Shown here: positions 9,201 through 20,528 of the stretch, in pieces | Layout: each line of letters starts with the position of its first letter | Numbering within the stretch: position 1 is the first letter of the stretch | Assembly (NCBI RefSeq): GCF_001597745.1 | Contig: NZ_LUHJ01000074.1 | Coordinates: 142,743-206,742 of the forward strand | Source of the DNA: Anabaena sp. 4-3 | GTDB taxonomy: Bacteria; Cyanobacteriota; Cyanobacteriia; Cyanobacteriales; Nostocaceae | Length of the DNA stretch: 64,000 bases | Direction of reading: 5' to 3' | Notes under the pieces: model-generated | The model's input: the letters and a program-made list of their open reading frames with translations, nothing else | Database searches by the model: none | What the model was told of the DNA's origin: nothing | Translations under genes and position numbers: made by a program

Positions 9201-11085
9201 TTTGTACACCCTTGGGTTTACCTGTAGAACCAGAAGTATAAATGACGTAAGCTAGGTTATTTTCCTTAACGCTACTTAGGGGATTTTCTGAACTGTAATT
9301 ATTAATATTTTCCCAATCAGTATCTAAACAAATTATATTGGCTGTTGTTTCTGGTAAGTCTCCCAGTAGGTTTTTTGTGGTTAATAATATCGGTGCTTGA
9401 GTATCGTTGAGCATGAATGCTAAACGTTCTTGAGGGTAACTAGGATCTAATGGCACATAAGCACCACCAGCTTTTAAAATGCCAAGAATCCCGATTAGCA
9501 TTTCTAGCGATCGCTCTACACAAATTCCTACTAAAACTTCAGAAACAACCCCTAATTTTTGTAAATAATTTGCCAGTTGATTAGCACGTTCATTTAATTG
9601 TTTATAGGTTAGTGAATCACCATCAAATATAACAGCTATATTATCCGGTGTTCTGATGGCCTGTTCCTCAAAAAGTTGATGTAAACACTTATCTTGGGGG
9701 TAATCAGCCTTAGTCTTGTTAAACTCTACCAGTAATTGATGTTGTTCTGTTTGAGAAAGCAAGGACAACTCTGATAACCGGGCTGTGGGATTTGTCACCA
9801 TGCCCGTCAGTAAAGTTTGGAGATGCCCTAACATCCGAGCGATCGCTTGCTGATCAAATCTACGAGTGTCGTACAACAGTTTTAATGTGAGGGCAGCATC
9901 TGATACTACTATCAATGTCAGGGCATGATCGGTCTTTTCAAAAAACTGCCCACTTTGTATTTTCAGCCCATCTATCCCCTGAGCTAAAGCCGCATCAACT
10001 GGATAGTTCTCCAATACATAGCCAATCTCAAACAAAGACAGACCTCTATTGACATCACTCCATCTTTGTACTTCTACCAAAGGACTATATTCATACTGGA
10101 TCACCTCGATTTGGTGATTTTGTAACTCTTTTAACCAAGGTAAAAGTAAAGCATCTTCTGTCACTTGCACCCGCAAAGGTAAGGTATTTACAAATAAACC
10201 CACCATATTTTCAACACCGGGCAAATTAGGAGGACGACCGGAAGAGGTACTACCAAAAACAATATCAAACTCGCCACTATAGCGACTTAAAAGTATTGTC
10301 CAAGCCCCTTGTACCAACGTATTTAAAGTTAATTGGTGCTGTTTTCCTAGAGATTGTAAAGCGGTTGTAGTTGCCTTGGATAACTCAATTCTCTGCCAAT
10401 CATAATCTTCATCTAAACTGGGTAAAATGCCAGGATTTTTATCTAAAAGTAAGGTTGTAGGCTTGTCAAAACCTTTGAGTGTTTTACGCCAAAAAGCCTC
10501 TGCTTTAGATAAATCTTGTTGTTGTAACCAATTAATATAATCTCGATAGGGGCGAGGTGAATTTAATTTGACATCTTCACCTTGACAAAATCCTTGATAA
10601 AAAGCATAAACTTCTTTAAAAACCAAAGATTCAGACCAACCATCTAATAATATATGGTGACTACTCCACACAAATTCATAAGTATTATCATCCAAACGGA
10701 ACAAATTTAACCGAATTAATGGAGCTTGAGAAAGTTCAAAGCCACGCTGTCTATCAGCTTGTAAAAAAGCCTCTAACTTTTGTTTTTGTACTTCAGCAGA
10801 AAATTCTTGCCAGTCGTGAAAATCCCAAGGAAGCTCTACCTGTTGATATACAACTTGATAGGGTTTTTCTAAATCTTGCCAATAAAATGCAGTGCGTAAA
10901 ATTGGGTGTCTTTCTACTACCTTTTCCCAAGCTAGTTTAAATGCTGCGACATTAAAATCACCTTCTAAAGTCCAGCAAAACTGCTCAAAATATATCCCAG
11001 AATTGGGAGCATAAATTGTGTGGAACAGTAGCCCCTGTTGTAAAGGTGAAAGTTCGTAAATATCTGCTAAATTTGCTGTATTCAT
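6298..11085 (-). CDS. NRPS: DCL C, A (Gly-like), PCP, C
   Basis: The 1595-residue protein begins directly with a condensation domain (1-440) with LSPLQQGLLFHTIY and SSHHILLDGWS (His143-His144). These are features of DCL domains that accept a D-residue donor, which fits the epimerase ending the upstream protein. The A domain (about 465-1015) has pocket code DIAQLGLIWK, close to the known Gly code DILQLGLIWK. Between A8 and A10 lies an extra stretch of about 70 residues that ends with LHSYANNPLQ. It resembles the end of the N-methyltransferase insert in the sister modules and may be the scar of a lost methyltransferase. The PCP has Ser1065. A second, LCL-type C domain (HHIISDGWSMG, His1257-His1258) ends the protein with no A domain after it, plus a basic tail that may dock to the next protein. 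The gene starts 14 bp after the preceding NRPS gene. Confidence 0.96.
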   Translation of the reverse strand: MNTANLADIYELSPLQQGLLFHTIYAPNSGIYFEQFCWTLEGDFNVAAFKLAWEKVVERHPILRTAFYWQDLEKPYQVVYQQVELPWDFHDWQEFSAEVQKQKLEAFLQADRQRGFELSQAPLIRLNLFRLDDNTYEFVWSSHHILLDGWSESLVFKEVYAFYQGFCQGEDVKLNSPRPYRDYINWLQQQDLSKAEAFWRKTLKGFDKPTTLLLDKNPGILPSLDEDYDWQRIELSKATTTALQSLGKQHQLTLNTLVQGAWTILLSRYSGEFDIVFGSTSSGRPPNLPGVENMVGLFVNTLPLRVQVTEDALLLPWLKELQNHQIEVIQYEYSPLVEVQRWSDVNRGLSLFEIGYVLENYPVDAALAQGIDGLKIQSGQFFEKTDHALTLIVVSDAALTLKLLYDTRRFDQQAIARMLGHLQTLLTGMVTNPTARLSELSLLSQTEQHQLLVEFNKTKADYPQDKCLHQLFEEQAIRTPDNIAVIFDGDSLTYKQLNERANQLANYLQKLGVVSEVLVGICVERSLEMLIGILGILKAGGAYVPLDPSYPQERLAFMLNDTQAPILLTTKNLLGDLPETTANIICLDTDWENINNYSSENPLSSVKENNLAYVIYTSGSTGKPKGVQIAHGSVVNFLESMRQQPGLTEFDTLLAVTSISFDIAALELYLPLICGARLVIVSREIAMDGEKLSQNIAATGATVMQATPATWRMLLTSGWVGSKQLKILCGGEALTCDLAANLLTKGAELWNLYGPTETTIWSTVSQVETSKLSMSLVPIGRPIANTQIYILDQQLQPVPIGVPGELHIGGAGLSRGYLNRPELTTEKFVLNPFKNGKSPHLYKTGDLARYLPDGTIECLGRIDHQVKIRGFRIELGEIEANLNQHPGVEVNAVIAKGDTLGEKRLVAYVVQNPQYQGDSTKIENQQVSQWQLERSPSNSKTELRTITNNIAPIPERPLHSYANNPLQAKVTRELIPQLRQYLQSKLPEYMVPSAFVLLDTLPLTPNGKLDRKALPEPDLGRSEPETKDAVALTPIQEILTGIWSQVLGVSYIGINDNFFDLGGHSLLATQVISRVRETFQIELPLRCLFESPTIGKLSASIEAEIKTQQNLQVPPLVPVSIDGEIPLSFAQERFWLMSQITSNNALYNNTVTLKISGKLNISALEQSINEIVRRHETLRTTFPIVQGKPKIAISPTLNVNLAILDLRELDPQTRHERASQIAKQEAKQPFDLAQSPLLRTTLLWLDSTEYILLLNLHHIISDGWSMGVWIEEITALYPAYCEGKTSPLPELAIQYGDFAVWQRQWLQGEELQKQLNYWKQQLGSDLPPLKLPIDKPRPQQSSQQGKKIDFSLPLDLSKQLQQLSQQEGVTLFMTLLAAFKTLLYCYSGQTDIRVGSPIANRDRQEIEKLIGLFINTLVLRTDLSNNPNFRELLGRIREVTLGAYTHQNLPFEKIAEELQPDRNQTNLPLFQVWFVLQNAPLGSLELPNLTLQPLDIHNDTTGYDLGLFLDETPTGISGCFEYSTDLFFADTITQMADNFQTLLTEIVNTPDLTLNEIAAKFNETQKAQKTNKAKELESTNLKMLKNIKRQSFSRS

Positions 11086-11099
11086 ATCTTTTTGACCTT

Positions 11100-14000
11100 T
11101 TATTTTTTGACTTTAGTATTGAGTTTATTCAGTAACTTATTGAAATCTTTTTCACCAATTTTGGCAGCAGCAAAATCCGAAGGTGTATAGCTACCCATAT
11201 CTGGCGATTGACTGCGATTAAGCAAAGATTTTAATGTATTTATAAATCCTTGGGCTAAATTTTCTACCGTACTTTGACGATGTACATTTTGGCTATATGT
11301 CCAATCAATTTGGAGACGATTATTAATGACCAAACCATCAATTTCTAACAAATAAGAACGTCTTGCTAAAAGACTTTGCTCAGAACCAATTGCTTCAGTA
11401 GCAGGTGTTAAAAGTTGTGAATTATCAGAAAGTTGATTAAATTGACCTAAGTAATTAAAACTCACTTCCGCTTTTGCTAAAGCACTGATTTTTTGAATAC
11501 CTTCTTCCCTGCCTAAATAACGCAATAAACCATAACCAATACCTTGGTTGGGAATTTGGCGTAGTTGTTCTTTAACAGTTTTGAGGATTTGGATTAAATC
11601 AGCATTTTTACCCCAGCTTAAATATACAGGAAATACAGAAGTAAACCAACCTACAGTACGGGATAAATCCACATCTGTAAATAGTGATTCTCGTCCGTGA
11701 CCTTCTAAGTCAATTAATAAAGAATTTTCTCCCGTCCAGTTAGCAAAAGTTTGGGATAATGCCGTTAACAACACTTCATTAATTTGGGTCTTATAAGCTG
11801 AGGGAATCTCATAAAGTAATGTTTGAGTTTCTGATTCACTCAAAGCAATGGATACTTTACCAACAGATTCTACAATATTAATCCCGTTATCAAAATCTAC
11901 TGGTAAAGCCGAAATTTGTTTTTCACCTGCTGTCAACCAATAATTAATTTCTTGTTCAATTTCTGGTAATTTGGCATGATTTACTAATCGCTGCGCCCAA
12001 TGTTTATATGCAGTAGTTTTCGCTGGAAATTGAATTGCTTTTCCTTGACTCAATTGAGTGTAAGCTGTTTGGAAATCTTCTAATAAAATCCGCCAAGAAA
12101 CACCGTCAACTAGCAAGTGATGAATGATAAATAATAATCTGCTAGGTTGGTTTTCACCTAAATTAAACAGAGCAACTTTCATTAAAGGTGCTGTAAACAG
12201 GTTGAGGCTTGCTTGTAATTGTTCAGCAATTTTTGTAATTTCTAATGGTTGTTCTATTGCTGATAATGCTGATAAATCAAATTGGATAACTTCTGATGTC
12301 ACATCATCACCAGCGTTCACCTGTTGCCAACCGGAATCAGTTTTTGTAAATTGTATCCTTAAAGCATCATGGTGGACAAGCAACTGCTGTACAACTTGCT
12401 GCACATAATCAGGATTAATAGCTTCTTTGACTATTAATAAATTAGCTTGGTTGTAGTGATGTGGTTGAGAGAAATTTTCTGCAAAGAACCAATATTGAAC
12501 AGGTGTTAGTGGTAAATCACCTGTAACTAAACCTTGTTCAGCTTGAATTGTTGATTCTATACCAACAACTGCTGCTAATTCGGCAATTGTTTGATGTTGA
12601 AATAGTTGTTTAGGTGTTAATTGTAAACCTTGTTGGTTAGCTTTGGCGACAACTTGAATACTCAGAATTGAATCGCCACCTAAGTCAAAGAAATTATCAT
12701 AAATACCAACAGATTCTAAACCTAATACTTGAGTCCAAATTTCTGCTAGTGTTTCTTCAGTGGAACTGCGAGGAGATGTAAAACTATTTTCTGTTTGTGT
12801 GGTTCTGCGCTCTGGTTTGGGTAGTGCTTTACGGTCTATTTTACCATTGGGAGTTAATGGTAAACTTGGCAAGACCACAAAGAATTGCGGAAGCATATAT
12901 TCTGGTAATTTGCTTTGAGCAAAAGTCCGCAGTTGAGAAATTAATTGTAATTCTTGTTTTTGTTGTAATGGTTGATTTGCGTAAACACTCCAAGATTCAG
13001 GATGATGAGAACTATTGACTACTATCTTTTGTTGAATTTCTCCTTGCTTATCTATAGAAATTGGTTTCCAAAAGACTACATCATAAGTACCATTATTACT
13101 ATTTTCTGACCAATTAATTTTTACTTGATAATCAAGTAAATTAGCCATTTGCCAAAACTCTGGCGGTTCAATTCCAGTATTTACAGAAGTTTTTAATCTT
13201 GCTCTTAATTGCTCAACGGTTGTTAATTCATTTGCTGTTTCTAATAATTCTAATGTTTTGAGTTCCTTAAATACACGAGCATTAGGAATTTTGGTAATTT
13301 TTAAAGCTGCTATTTGCTTATCAACTAACAACTTATATACATTTTCTATAGAAAATCCTTGCTGCTGCCAATCTAAACAAAGTTGATTTTCTTGGGCATT
13401 AATTCGATTTCCTAAATGCAAAACTACATCATATTTAAACTGTGTGAGTTCGTTATGATAAATCCCTCCCTTCAATTCCATATCTACAGCACCAATTTGT
13501 GGTAGATGCTGTTGTAGAGCAGTGAAGAAATCAGGAGCAATAACTAACTCGTTTTCTGCTTGTAAAGAGTCTTGTATTCGTTTTTTGAACTCGGTGATAG
13601 TTAGTTGAGAATCAGCTTGATATAGTTGAACACCAGTATGGAAAGCCTCTAAAAGTGGCAAACTCCGCACACCACCGAGGAAAATAGAACCACCGGGTTT
13701 GAGGATGCTAACTGCACGTTCTAAAACACTGACTAAATAATCAATACTGGGGAAGTTTTGAATAATTTCATTGAGGACAATTACATCAAAAGATGCTGGT
13801 TCTATTCCCTCTAATTTATCAGCTATACCTTGTACAAGATTGACTTTCGGTAATAGTTCTGGTTGGCGTTTTTCTAATAATTGTTGTAAATATTGTAGAG
13901 CAGTTTCGGAAATATCTACACCACAGTAATGCTGACAATGGGGGGTAACTCTTGTTAAAATCAAGCCAGTACCGCAACCAATTTCTAAAACACGCTCAGG

Positions 14001-16984
14001 TTTCAAAGATAGAATACGTTCTACTGTATTTTCAACACATTCAATAATTTCTGGTTCTGGTATTGGTTGATTTGTATAACGACTTGTCCAAACTCTCAAA
14101 TTAATTGAGGGGTCTTGATCAGAAAATTGCCAGCTATAAAACTGATCATAAAGTAATTCTAAATCGGCAACATAATCAGTTTCAAAATTATCTTGTTCGG
14201 GAGATTGTGGTACTACATAGGCAACTAATTTTTTATCATCAGCTATATCATCTCTTGTGATCACAATGGTATCTTGTACCGATTTATGTTGTTTGATAAC
14301 TGTTTCAATTTCGCCTAACTCAATCCGAAAACCACGAATTTTAACTTGATGGTCACTGCGTCCAATAAATTCTATATTGCCATCTGGTAAATAACGAGCG
14401 ATGTCTCCAGTTTTATACAAACGAGTTGATTTTGATGGCTCAAAATAATGTTCAATAAATTTTTCCTTAGTCAGTTCAGGACGATTCAAATAACCTTGTG
14501 CTAAACCAATACCAGCAATATAGATTTCCCCAGGAATACCGATTGGTACAGCTTGCAAATGTTGATCAAGTAAATAAATTTGGGCATTATTTACAGGTTT
14601 ACCAATAGGTGTGTAACGTTGATTTTCTGATGGAGATGGTACAGAATAAAGGGTAGTACAAATAGTAGCTTCTGTTGGACCATATCCGTTGATAATGTGT
14701 AATCCGGGAATATGGTTATTAATAGTTTTTAAAGTGCTTTCTGCAATCGGTTCTACTCCTACCAATAACCTTCTTAATGCTAATGTTTCTGGTTGTTGTT
14801 TTAACCAATTTACTAACCCAGGTAACATGAAAGGTGGAAGGTAAGCACTGGTAATTTGATGAGTTTGTAACCAGTTAATTAAAGTTTGACTATCAGCACG
14901 GATTTCTTCAGGTACTATATGCAGAGTTGCCCCAAATAAAAGGGCTGAGAAAATTTCATAAACTGAAACATCAAAACTTAAACTTGTCCATAAACTACAA
15001 GCATCTACAACTGTTAGCGGTTGACGATTTTCAAAGTCTGTGAGCAGATTTAAGACACTTTCATGATAACAACAAACTCCTTTTGGTTCTCCTGTTGAAC
15101 CGGATGTATAAATCACATAAGCTAAGGATGAGGTGTTATTAATTTCTTGCTCACCACCAGATCCAATAGTTGCCCAATCTGTATCTAAGCAAATAATTTG
15201 AGCATTATTTGTTGGTAAATTATTTACTAAAAATTGTTGGGTTAATAAAATAGGAACTTGTGAATCCTTGAGCATAAATGCTAAACGCTCGGTAGGATAG
15301 GTAGGATCAAGAGGTACATAAGCTGCACCAGCTTTTAAAGTTCCCAAAATGCCAATGATCATTTCTAGGGATCTGTGCATACAAATTCCCACGAAACTAT
15401 TTTCACCTACCCCTAATTTTTGCAAATAATTAGCTAGTTGGTTGGCTTTTTGATTTAGTTCTTGATAAGTTAATTGTTCTTGTCCAAAAACTACAGCGAT
15501 CGCATCTGGTGTTTTGGCAGCTTGTTCAGCAAATATTTGATGTATATTTCGAGATTCTTTCCAATTAGTTTGGGTATTATTCCATTCAATTAATAATTGA
15601 TGTTTTTCAGATTCAGTTAATAATGGTAATTCGGAAATTTTAGCTTGGCGATTAGCAATGATTCCATAAAGCAAAGTTTGAAAATGTTCTGCTATCCGGG
15701 CAATAGTTTCCTGATCAAATAATTCCGTACTATATTCAATTGCTCCTGTTAGTCCTTGTTCGCCTATATATATATCTAAGCTCAAATCAAATTGTGTAGT
15801 GCCACTTTCAACTTCAATAGGTGTTAAGGTTAAATCCCCTATCTTTAAAGTTGGTATGGGTAAATTATGCAGTGCAAACCAAACTTGAAATATTGGGTTA
15901 CGGCTTAAATCTCGTTCTGGTTGTATTTCATCTACTAATTTTTCAAAGGGTAAATCTTGATGAACGTAAGCTTTTAAAGTTGTGTCTTTAACTTGATTGA
16001 GTAATTCGCTAAAACTAGGGTTATTTTTAATTTGTGTACGCAGTGCTAAGGTGTTAACAAATAAGCCTATAATACTTTCACTTTCTGCCCAGTTACGATT
16101 GGCGATCGCAGAACCTACTACAATATCATCTTGATTCGTATAACGATACAGCAAGGTATTAAACGCCGTTAGCAAAGTCATAAACAAAGTTACGCCCGCT
16201 TTTTGGCTAAAAGCTTCTAATGCTGTTGTTAAATCCTGGGGAATTTGCCAAGTGTAGGTTTTTCCCTCAAATTTTTGTAGTGCTGAACGGGGTCTATCTG
16301 TGGGTAATTGTAAAGTAGAAATACCATCAAGCTGTTGTTTCCAATAACTTAATTGATTTTCTAAAACTTCTCCCTGTAAATATTCCTGCTGCCAAACACT
16401 ATAGTCAGCATACTGAAGTTGTAATTCTGGTAATGGAAAGGGTTGACCAGCCTTAAAAGCTTGATAAATTGCTGCTAATTCTTTTAATAATATGCCTATA
16501 GACCAACCATCACAAATAGCATGATGTAGGGTAAGTAATAATATATGGTTTTGTTTATTTAGCTGGATTAATTTTAGCCGTATTAATGGGCATTCTGATA
16601 AAATAAATGGGCTTGTTGCTTCTGCTACGGCTATTTTTTGCGCTTCTGTTTCTCGCTCATTTTCTGGTAAATTTTGTAAATTTATGACTGGAATCTGTAG
16701 TTTTATACTAGGATTTATTGCCTGTACAGGTTCGCCATCAACAGTAATTATGCTAGTTCTTAAAGCTTCATGACGATCAATCAATGCCAGAAAACTTTTT
16801 TCTAATAAAGTTATGTTTAATGCACCTGTTAACCGTACAGCATAGGGTAAGTTATAAAAAGGGCTACCGGGTTCTAATTGGTCTAAAAACCATAGTCTTT
16901 TTTGTCCGAAGGAAGCAGGAAAAACATAAACTTCTGTTTCTTCAGCGTTTTGAAATTCTTGGTTTGGAAAAGTTTGTAGTGTCA
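11100..16984 (-). CDS. NRPS: C, A with inserted N-methyltransferase, PCP, epimerase
   Basis: The protein has about 1961 residues from ATG 16984; a TTG at 17006 would add seven. Order: LCL-type C (HHAICDGWSIG, about 25-445); A (about 480-930) with code DVYYLGGICK, which I cannot match to a substrate; an N-methyltransferase inserted between A8 and A10 (about 945-1340) with SAM motif VLEIGCGTGLILTRV and the LNEIIQNFPS motif; A10 NGKIDRKAL; PCP with LGGDS (Ser near 1439), the form typical before epimerases; and an E domain with HHLLVDGVSW, EGHGRE and RTVGWFT. The module should add an N-methylated residue and invert it to D. The next protein begins with a DCL domain, as expected. The A and MT parts are very close to those of the NRPS at 20525-25099, indicating module duplication. 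Confidence 0.96.
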
Positions 16985-17020
16985 TGATTGATTGGTTTTG
17001 AGGCAATAGAGTGATTTTTT

Positions 17021-17050
17021 TTCACGCAGAGACGCAGAGGCGCAGAGAAG
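17021..17050. repeat. CGCAGAG-type dispersed repeat
   Basis: The short gap between two NRPS genes holds CACGCAGAGACGCAGAGG and then CGCAGAG, an approximately 9-base unit repeated about three times. The same phrase is common between genes in Nostoc-type genomes. No coding or regulatory role is visible. Confidence 0.5.
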
Positions 17051-17057
17051 AGTTCAG

Positions 17058-20000
17058 TTAAGAGTTGGTAGAGTTGGTTTTCAGGGAGGATAATTTGACG
17101 CGATTTGCTTCTCTGGATAGACGTTGAGGAGCAATTTTAGGTTTGTATGAAGTTTGTTGTTTCTGTTGTAATGATTGAGAAATTTCCTCAGCTAATGTGG
17201 CAATTGTGGGCATTTCAAACAGGCGACTTAATGGTATTTCAATTTGCCATGTTTGACGAATTTGAGATATTATTTGAGTTGCTAGTAATGAATGTCCGCC
17301 TAATTCAAAGAAGTTATCTTCAATACTAATCTGTTTTAAGTTTAGTATTTCGACCCAGATTTCTGCTAATTTCTCTTCAATTTGGTTACGTGGTAATACT
17401 TTTTCTTTTTTGGGGTTGAAATTTATTTCTGGTGCAGGTAACGCACGACGATCAAGTTTACCATTAGGTGTTAAAGGTAAACTATCAAGTACAACAAAAG
17501 CTGAAGGAATCATGTAATCAGGTAGCTTCTGTTGCAGAAATTTACGCAATTGCGAAAATTGAGGTTTTGATGAATCAGGATTAGTAACAATGTAAGCTAC
17601 TATTCGTTGCTGTTTAGATTCATCTTCAAAAACTATAACTACAGCTTGTTTGATGTCTGTAAATTGCTCAATAACTGCGGCAATTTCTCCTAATTCTATG
17701 CGGAAACCACGAATTTTTACTTGGTCGTCAATCCGTCCTAAATATTCAATTTCGCCAGTTGGTAAATAACGGGCTAAATCTCCCGTTTTATATAATTTTG
17801 CTTCAGGATTATTACTAAAAGGATTAGCAATAAATTTCTCATTTGTCAACTGGGGACGGTTGAGATAAGCACGGGCTAAACCTACACCTCCTATATGTAA
17901 TTCCCCTGGTACACCAACGGGAACAGGCTGCAATTGTTGATTTAAAATATAAATTTGCGTGTTAGCAATGGGGCGACCAATGGGGACTATTTTTCGTGGA
18001 TAATCTTTTTGACAATGCCAGAAAGTGACATCAATTGCTGCTTCTGTTGGCCCGTAAAGATTATGTAATTCTACATTTTTATAACGGGTAAAGAATTTTG
18101 ATTGTAATTCAAAAGATAAAGCTTCACCGCTACAAATTACACGTTTGAGGTGTTGACATTCTTCTATTCCCTGCTCATTTAAAAATACTTGCAGCATTGA
18201 TGGAACAAAATGTACAGTGGTAATTTGCTGGTCTTTGATTAGTTTTACTAAATAGTTACTATCTCGATGTCCTTCTGGTTTAGCAATGACTAAACAAGCT
18301 CCTGTAATGAGAGTCCAGAAAAATTCCCACACGGAAACATCAAAGCTAAAGGGAGTTTTTTGTAATACTCGGTCAGATGTATTTAGTTGATATTGATCCT
18401 GCATCCATAACAACCGATTACAAATTCCTTGATGGGTGTTCATTGCTCCTTTGGGTTTTCCTGTGGAGCCGGAAGTATAAATTACGTAAGCTAGGTTATG
18501 AGAGTTAAGATTGCAGGTAAGATTTTCTGAGTTTTGATCAGCGATTTTATCCCAGTCGCTATCTAAACAAATTACTTGAGCTTTGTAAGGTGGAAGGTTA
18601 TCAATTAGGTGCTGTTGAGATAACAAAATTGGGGTTTGGGAGTCTTCCAACATAAAAGCTAGGCGTTCTTGGGGATAGGTTGGATCTAAAGGTACATAAG
18701 CACCACCAGCTTTGAGAATCCCCAAAAGCCCAATTACCATTTCTAAGGAACGCTCTACACAAATCCCCACTAAAGTATCTGCAACTACTCCTATTTTTTG
18801 TAGGTAATTTGCTAGTTGATTAGCTTTTTTATTGAGTTCCCGATATGTTAATTTATCATTTTCAAATACCACGGCAACAGCATCAGGTGTTTTTTCTACC
18901 TGTGCTTCCAATAATTGATGAATGCACTGGTTTTGAGGGTAATTAATTTTAGTATTATTCCATTCTAATAATAGTTGATTTTGCTCATTCGCTGTTAATA
19001 ATGGTAATTCGGACAAGTGCTGCTGGGGATTAGCAACAATCCCCTCTAACAACACCTGAAAATGTCCCAACATTCGGTTAATTCTGTCAGGATTAAATAT
19101 ATCTGTGTTGTATTCTAAATCTCCTTGTAATCCTGTCTCTGTTTCTGATAGCGAGAGGGTAAAATCAAATTTGGTAGTGTTGTGTTCTAAGTTTAATTCC
19201 TCTATGGTTAATTCTGGTAATTCTATAGGTTCGGTTGTGTTATTTTGCAACACAAACATCACATTAAACAAGGGATTTTGACTCAAATTGCGCCCTGGCT
19301 GTATTTCTTCTACCAATTTTTCAAAGGGCAAGTCTTGATGAGCATAAGCCCCTAAAGTAACCTCACGTACTTGCTGTAACAGTTCTTTGAAAGTGGGGTT
19401 ATTCCCCAGGTTTGTCCTAAGTACCAAAGTATTGACAAAAAATCCAATTAAACCTTCAATTTCTGAACGATTACGGTTAGCAATAGGAGTACCAACTAGA
19501 ATATCTTCCTGCTGTGTGTAGCGGTGTAACAACACTTTTAATGTTGCCAGCAGCGTCATAAATAAGGTAACTCCCTCCTGCTTTGATAGGTCTTTAAGTT
19601 TCTCTGTCAGGGACTTGGATAATTGAAAAGGCTGTGTAGCACCTCTGTGAGATTTGATTGCAGGTCGATGGTTGTCAGTAGGCAATTCTAAAACAGGTAA
19701 GTTACCACCTAACTGCTGTTTCCAATAGTTAAGTTGAGTGTGCAGCACCTCGCCTTGTAACCATTTTCTTTGCCAAATAGCAAAGTCAATATACTGAATC
19801 TGTAATTCAGGAAGTGGGGAAGGCTGACCTTGAGAAAAGGCTGTGTACAATGCTGTAAGTTCTTTAATGAATATCCCCCTAGACCAACCATCAGAAACTA
19901 TATGGTGCATGGTCAATAGCACTACATGATCTGTATCTGATAGTTTGAGTAAACTGGCTCTGATTGGTAAATCTTTTACTAAGTCAAAGGGTTTTTGTGC

Positions 20001-20528
20001 TTCTAATAAAGCTAGATTTTGCATTTCTTGTTCTTGTTTATTTACTTCTATCTTATGCAAATCTAGAACTGGAAGACTAAAGCTTTCACCTTGACTAATT
20101 ACTTGTACTACTTCCCCATTTACTACTGTAAATGTAGTTCTTAATATTTCGTGTCGTCTGATAATTTCCTGGATACTTTCTGAAAGTGCAGGTACATTTA
20201 ATTTACCTGTTAATCTAAATGCTACAGGTATTCTATAAGCACCACTATTTGGTTCTAATTGGTTAAAAAACCATAGTCGCTGCTGGGCAAAAGACAGAGG
20301 TATGTTTCCCTGGCGTGAGGCAGGTTGAATAGATTCTGAATTTGATTTTAATGCCTGAGTAGCTTTGCTAATAAAATCTATAATTTCTACTTTGCGTGCT
20401 GCTAATTCTGCTTTGATATCTGGTGTCAGGGCTTCTTTTGGCGCACTACAACGCAGACGCTCATTTTCAACCCATAGTCTGATCTCCTGACTGCAAAGGT
20501 AAGACAAAAATTCAGCAGTGCTTTTCAT
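17058..20528 (-). CDS. NRPS: TubC-type docking domain, C, A (Ser), PCP
   Basis: The 1156-residue protein opens with a TubC-like N-terminal docking domain (1-60, with LRCSAPKEALTPDIKAELAA). This is the only clear TubC domain in the cluster and should pair with the end of the upstream NMT-PCP protein. The LCL-type C domain (about 75-510) has HHIVSDGWS (His208-His209). The A domain (about 530-1010) has code DVWHISLIDK, the classical Ser code. The PCP site is Ser1080. The start codon overlaps the stop of the upstream NRPS gene by 4 bases (ATGA, 20525-20528), so the two are probably translationally coupled. The module should add the second serine of the product. There is no methyltransferase or epimerase, so L-Ser is expected. 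Confidence 0.97.
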   Translation of the reverse strand: MKSTAEFLSYLCSQEIRLWVENERLRCSAPKEALTPDIKAELAARKVEIIDFISKATQALKSNSESIQPASRQGNIPLSFAQQRLWFFNQLEPNSGAYRIPVAFRLTGKLNVPALSESIQEIIRRHEILRTTFTVVNGEVVQVISQGESFSLPVLDLHKIEVNKQEQEMQNLALLEAQKPFDLVKDLPIRASLLKLSDTDHVVLLTMHHIVSDGWSRGIFIKELTALYTAFSQGQPSPLPELQIQYIDFAIWQRKWLQGEVLHTQLNYWKQQLGGNLPVLELPTDNHRPAIKSHRGATQPFQLSKSLTEKLKDLSKQEGVTLFMTLLATLKVLLHRYTQQEDILVGTPIANRNRSEIEGLIGFFVNTLVLRTNLGNNPTFKELLQQVREVTLGAYAHQDLPFEKLVEEIQPGRNLSQNPLFNVMFVLQNNTTEPIELPELTIEELNLEHNTTKFDFTLSLSETETGLQGDLEYNTDIFNPDRINRMLGHFQVLLEGIVANPQQHLSELPLLTANEQNQLLLEWNNTKINYPQNQCIHQLLEAQVEKTPDAVAVVFENDKLTYRELNKKANQLANYLQKIGVVADTLVGICVERSLEMVIGLLGILKAGGAYVPLDPTYPQERLAFMLEDSQTPILLSQQHLIDNLPPYKAQVICLDSDWDKIADQNSENLTCNLNSHNLAYVIYTSGSTGKPKGAMNTHQGICNRLLWMQDQYQLNTSDRVLQKTPFSFDVSVWEFFWTLITGACLVIAKPEGHRDSNYLVKLIKDQQITTVHFVPSMLQVFLNEQGIEECQHLKRVICSGEALSFELQSKFFTRYKNVELHNLYGPTEAAIDVTFWHCQKDYPRKIVPIGRPIANTQIYILNQQLQPVPVGVPGELHIGGVGLARAYLNRPQLTNEKFIANPFSNNPEAKLYKTGDLARYLPTGEIEYLGRIDDQVKIRGFRIELGEIAAVIEQFTDIKQAVVIVFEDESKQQRIVAYIVTNPDSSKPQFSQLRKFLQQKLPDYMIPSAFVVLDSLPLTPNGKLDRRALPAPEINFNPKKEKVLPRNQIEEKLAEIWVEILNLKQISIEDNFFELGGHSLLATQIISQIRQTWQIEIPLSRLFEMPTIATLAEEISQSLQQKQQTSYKPKIAPQRLSREANRVKLSSLKTNSTNS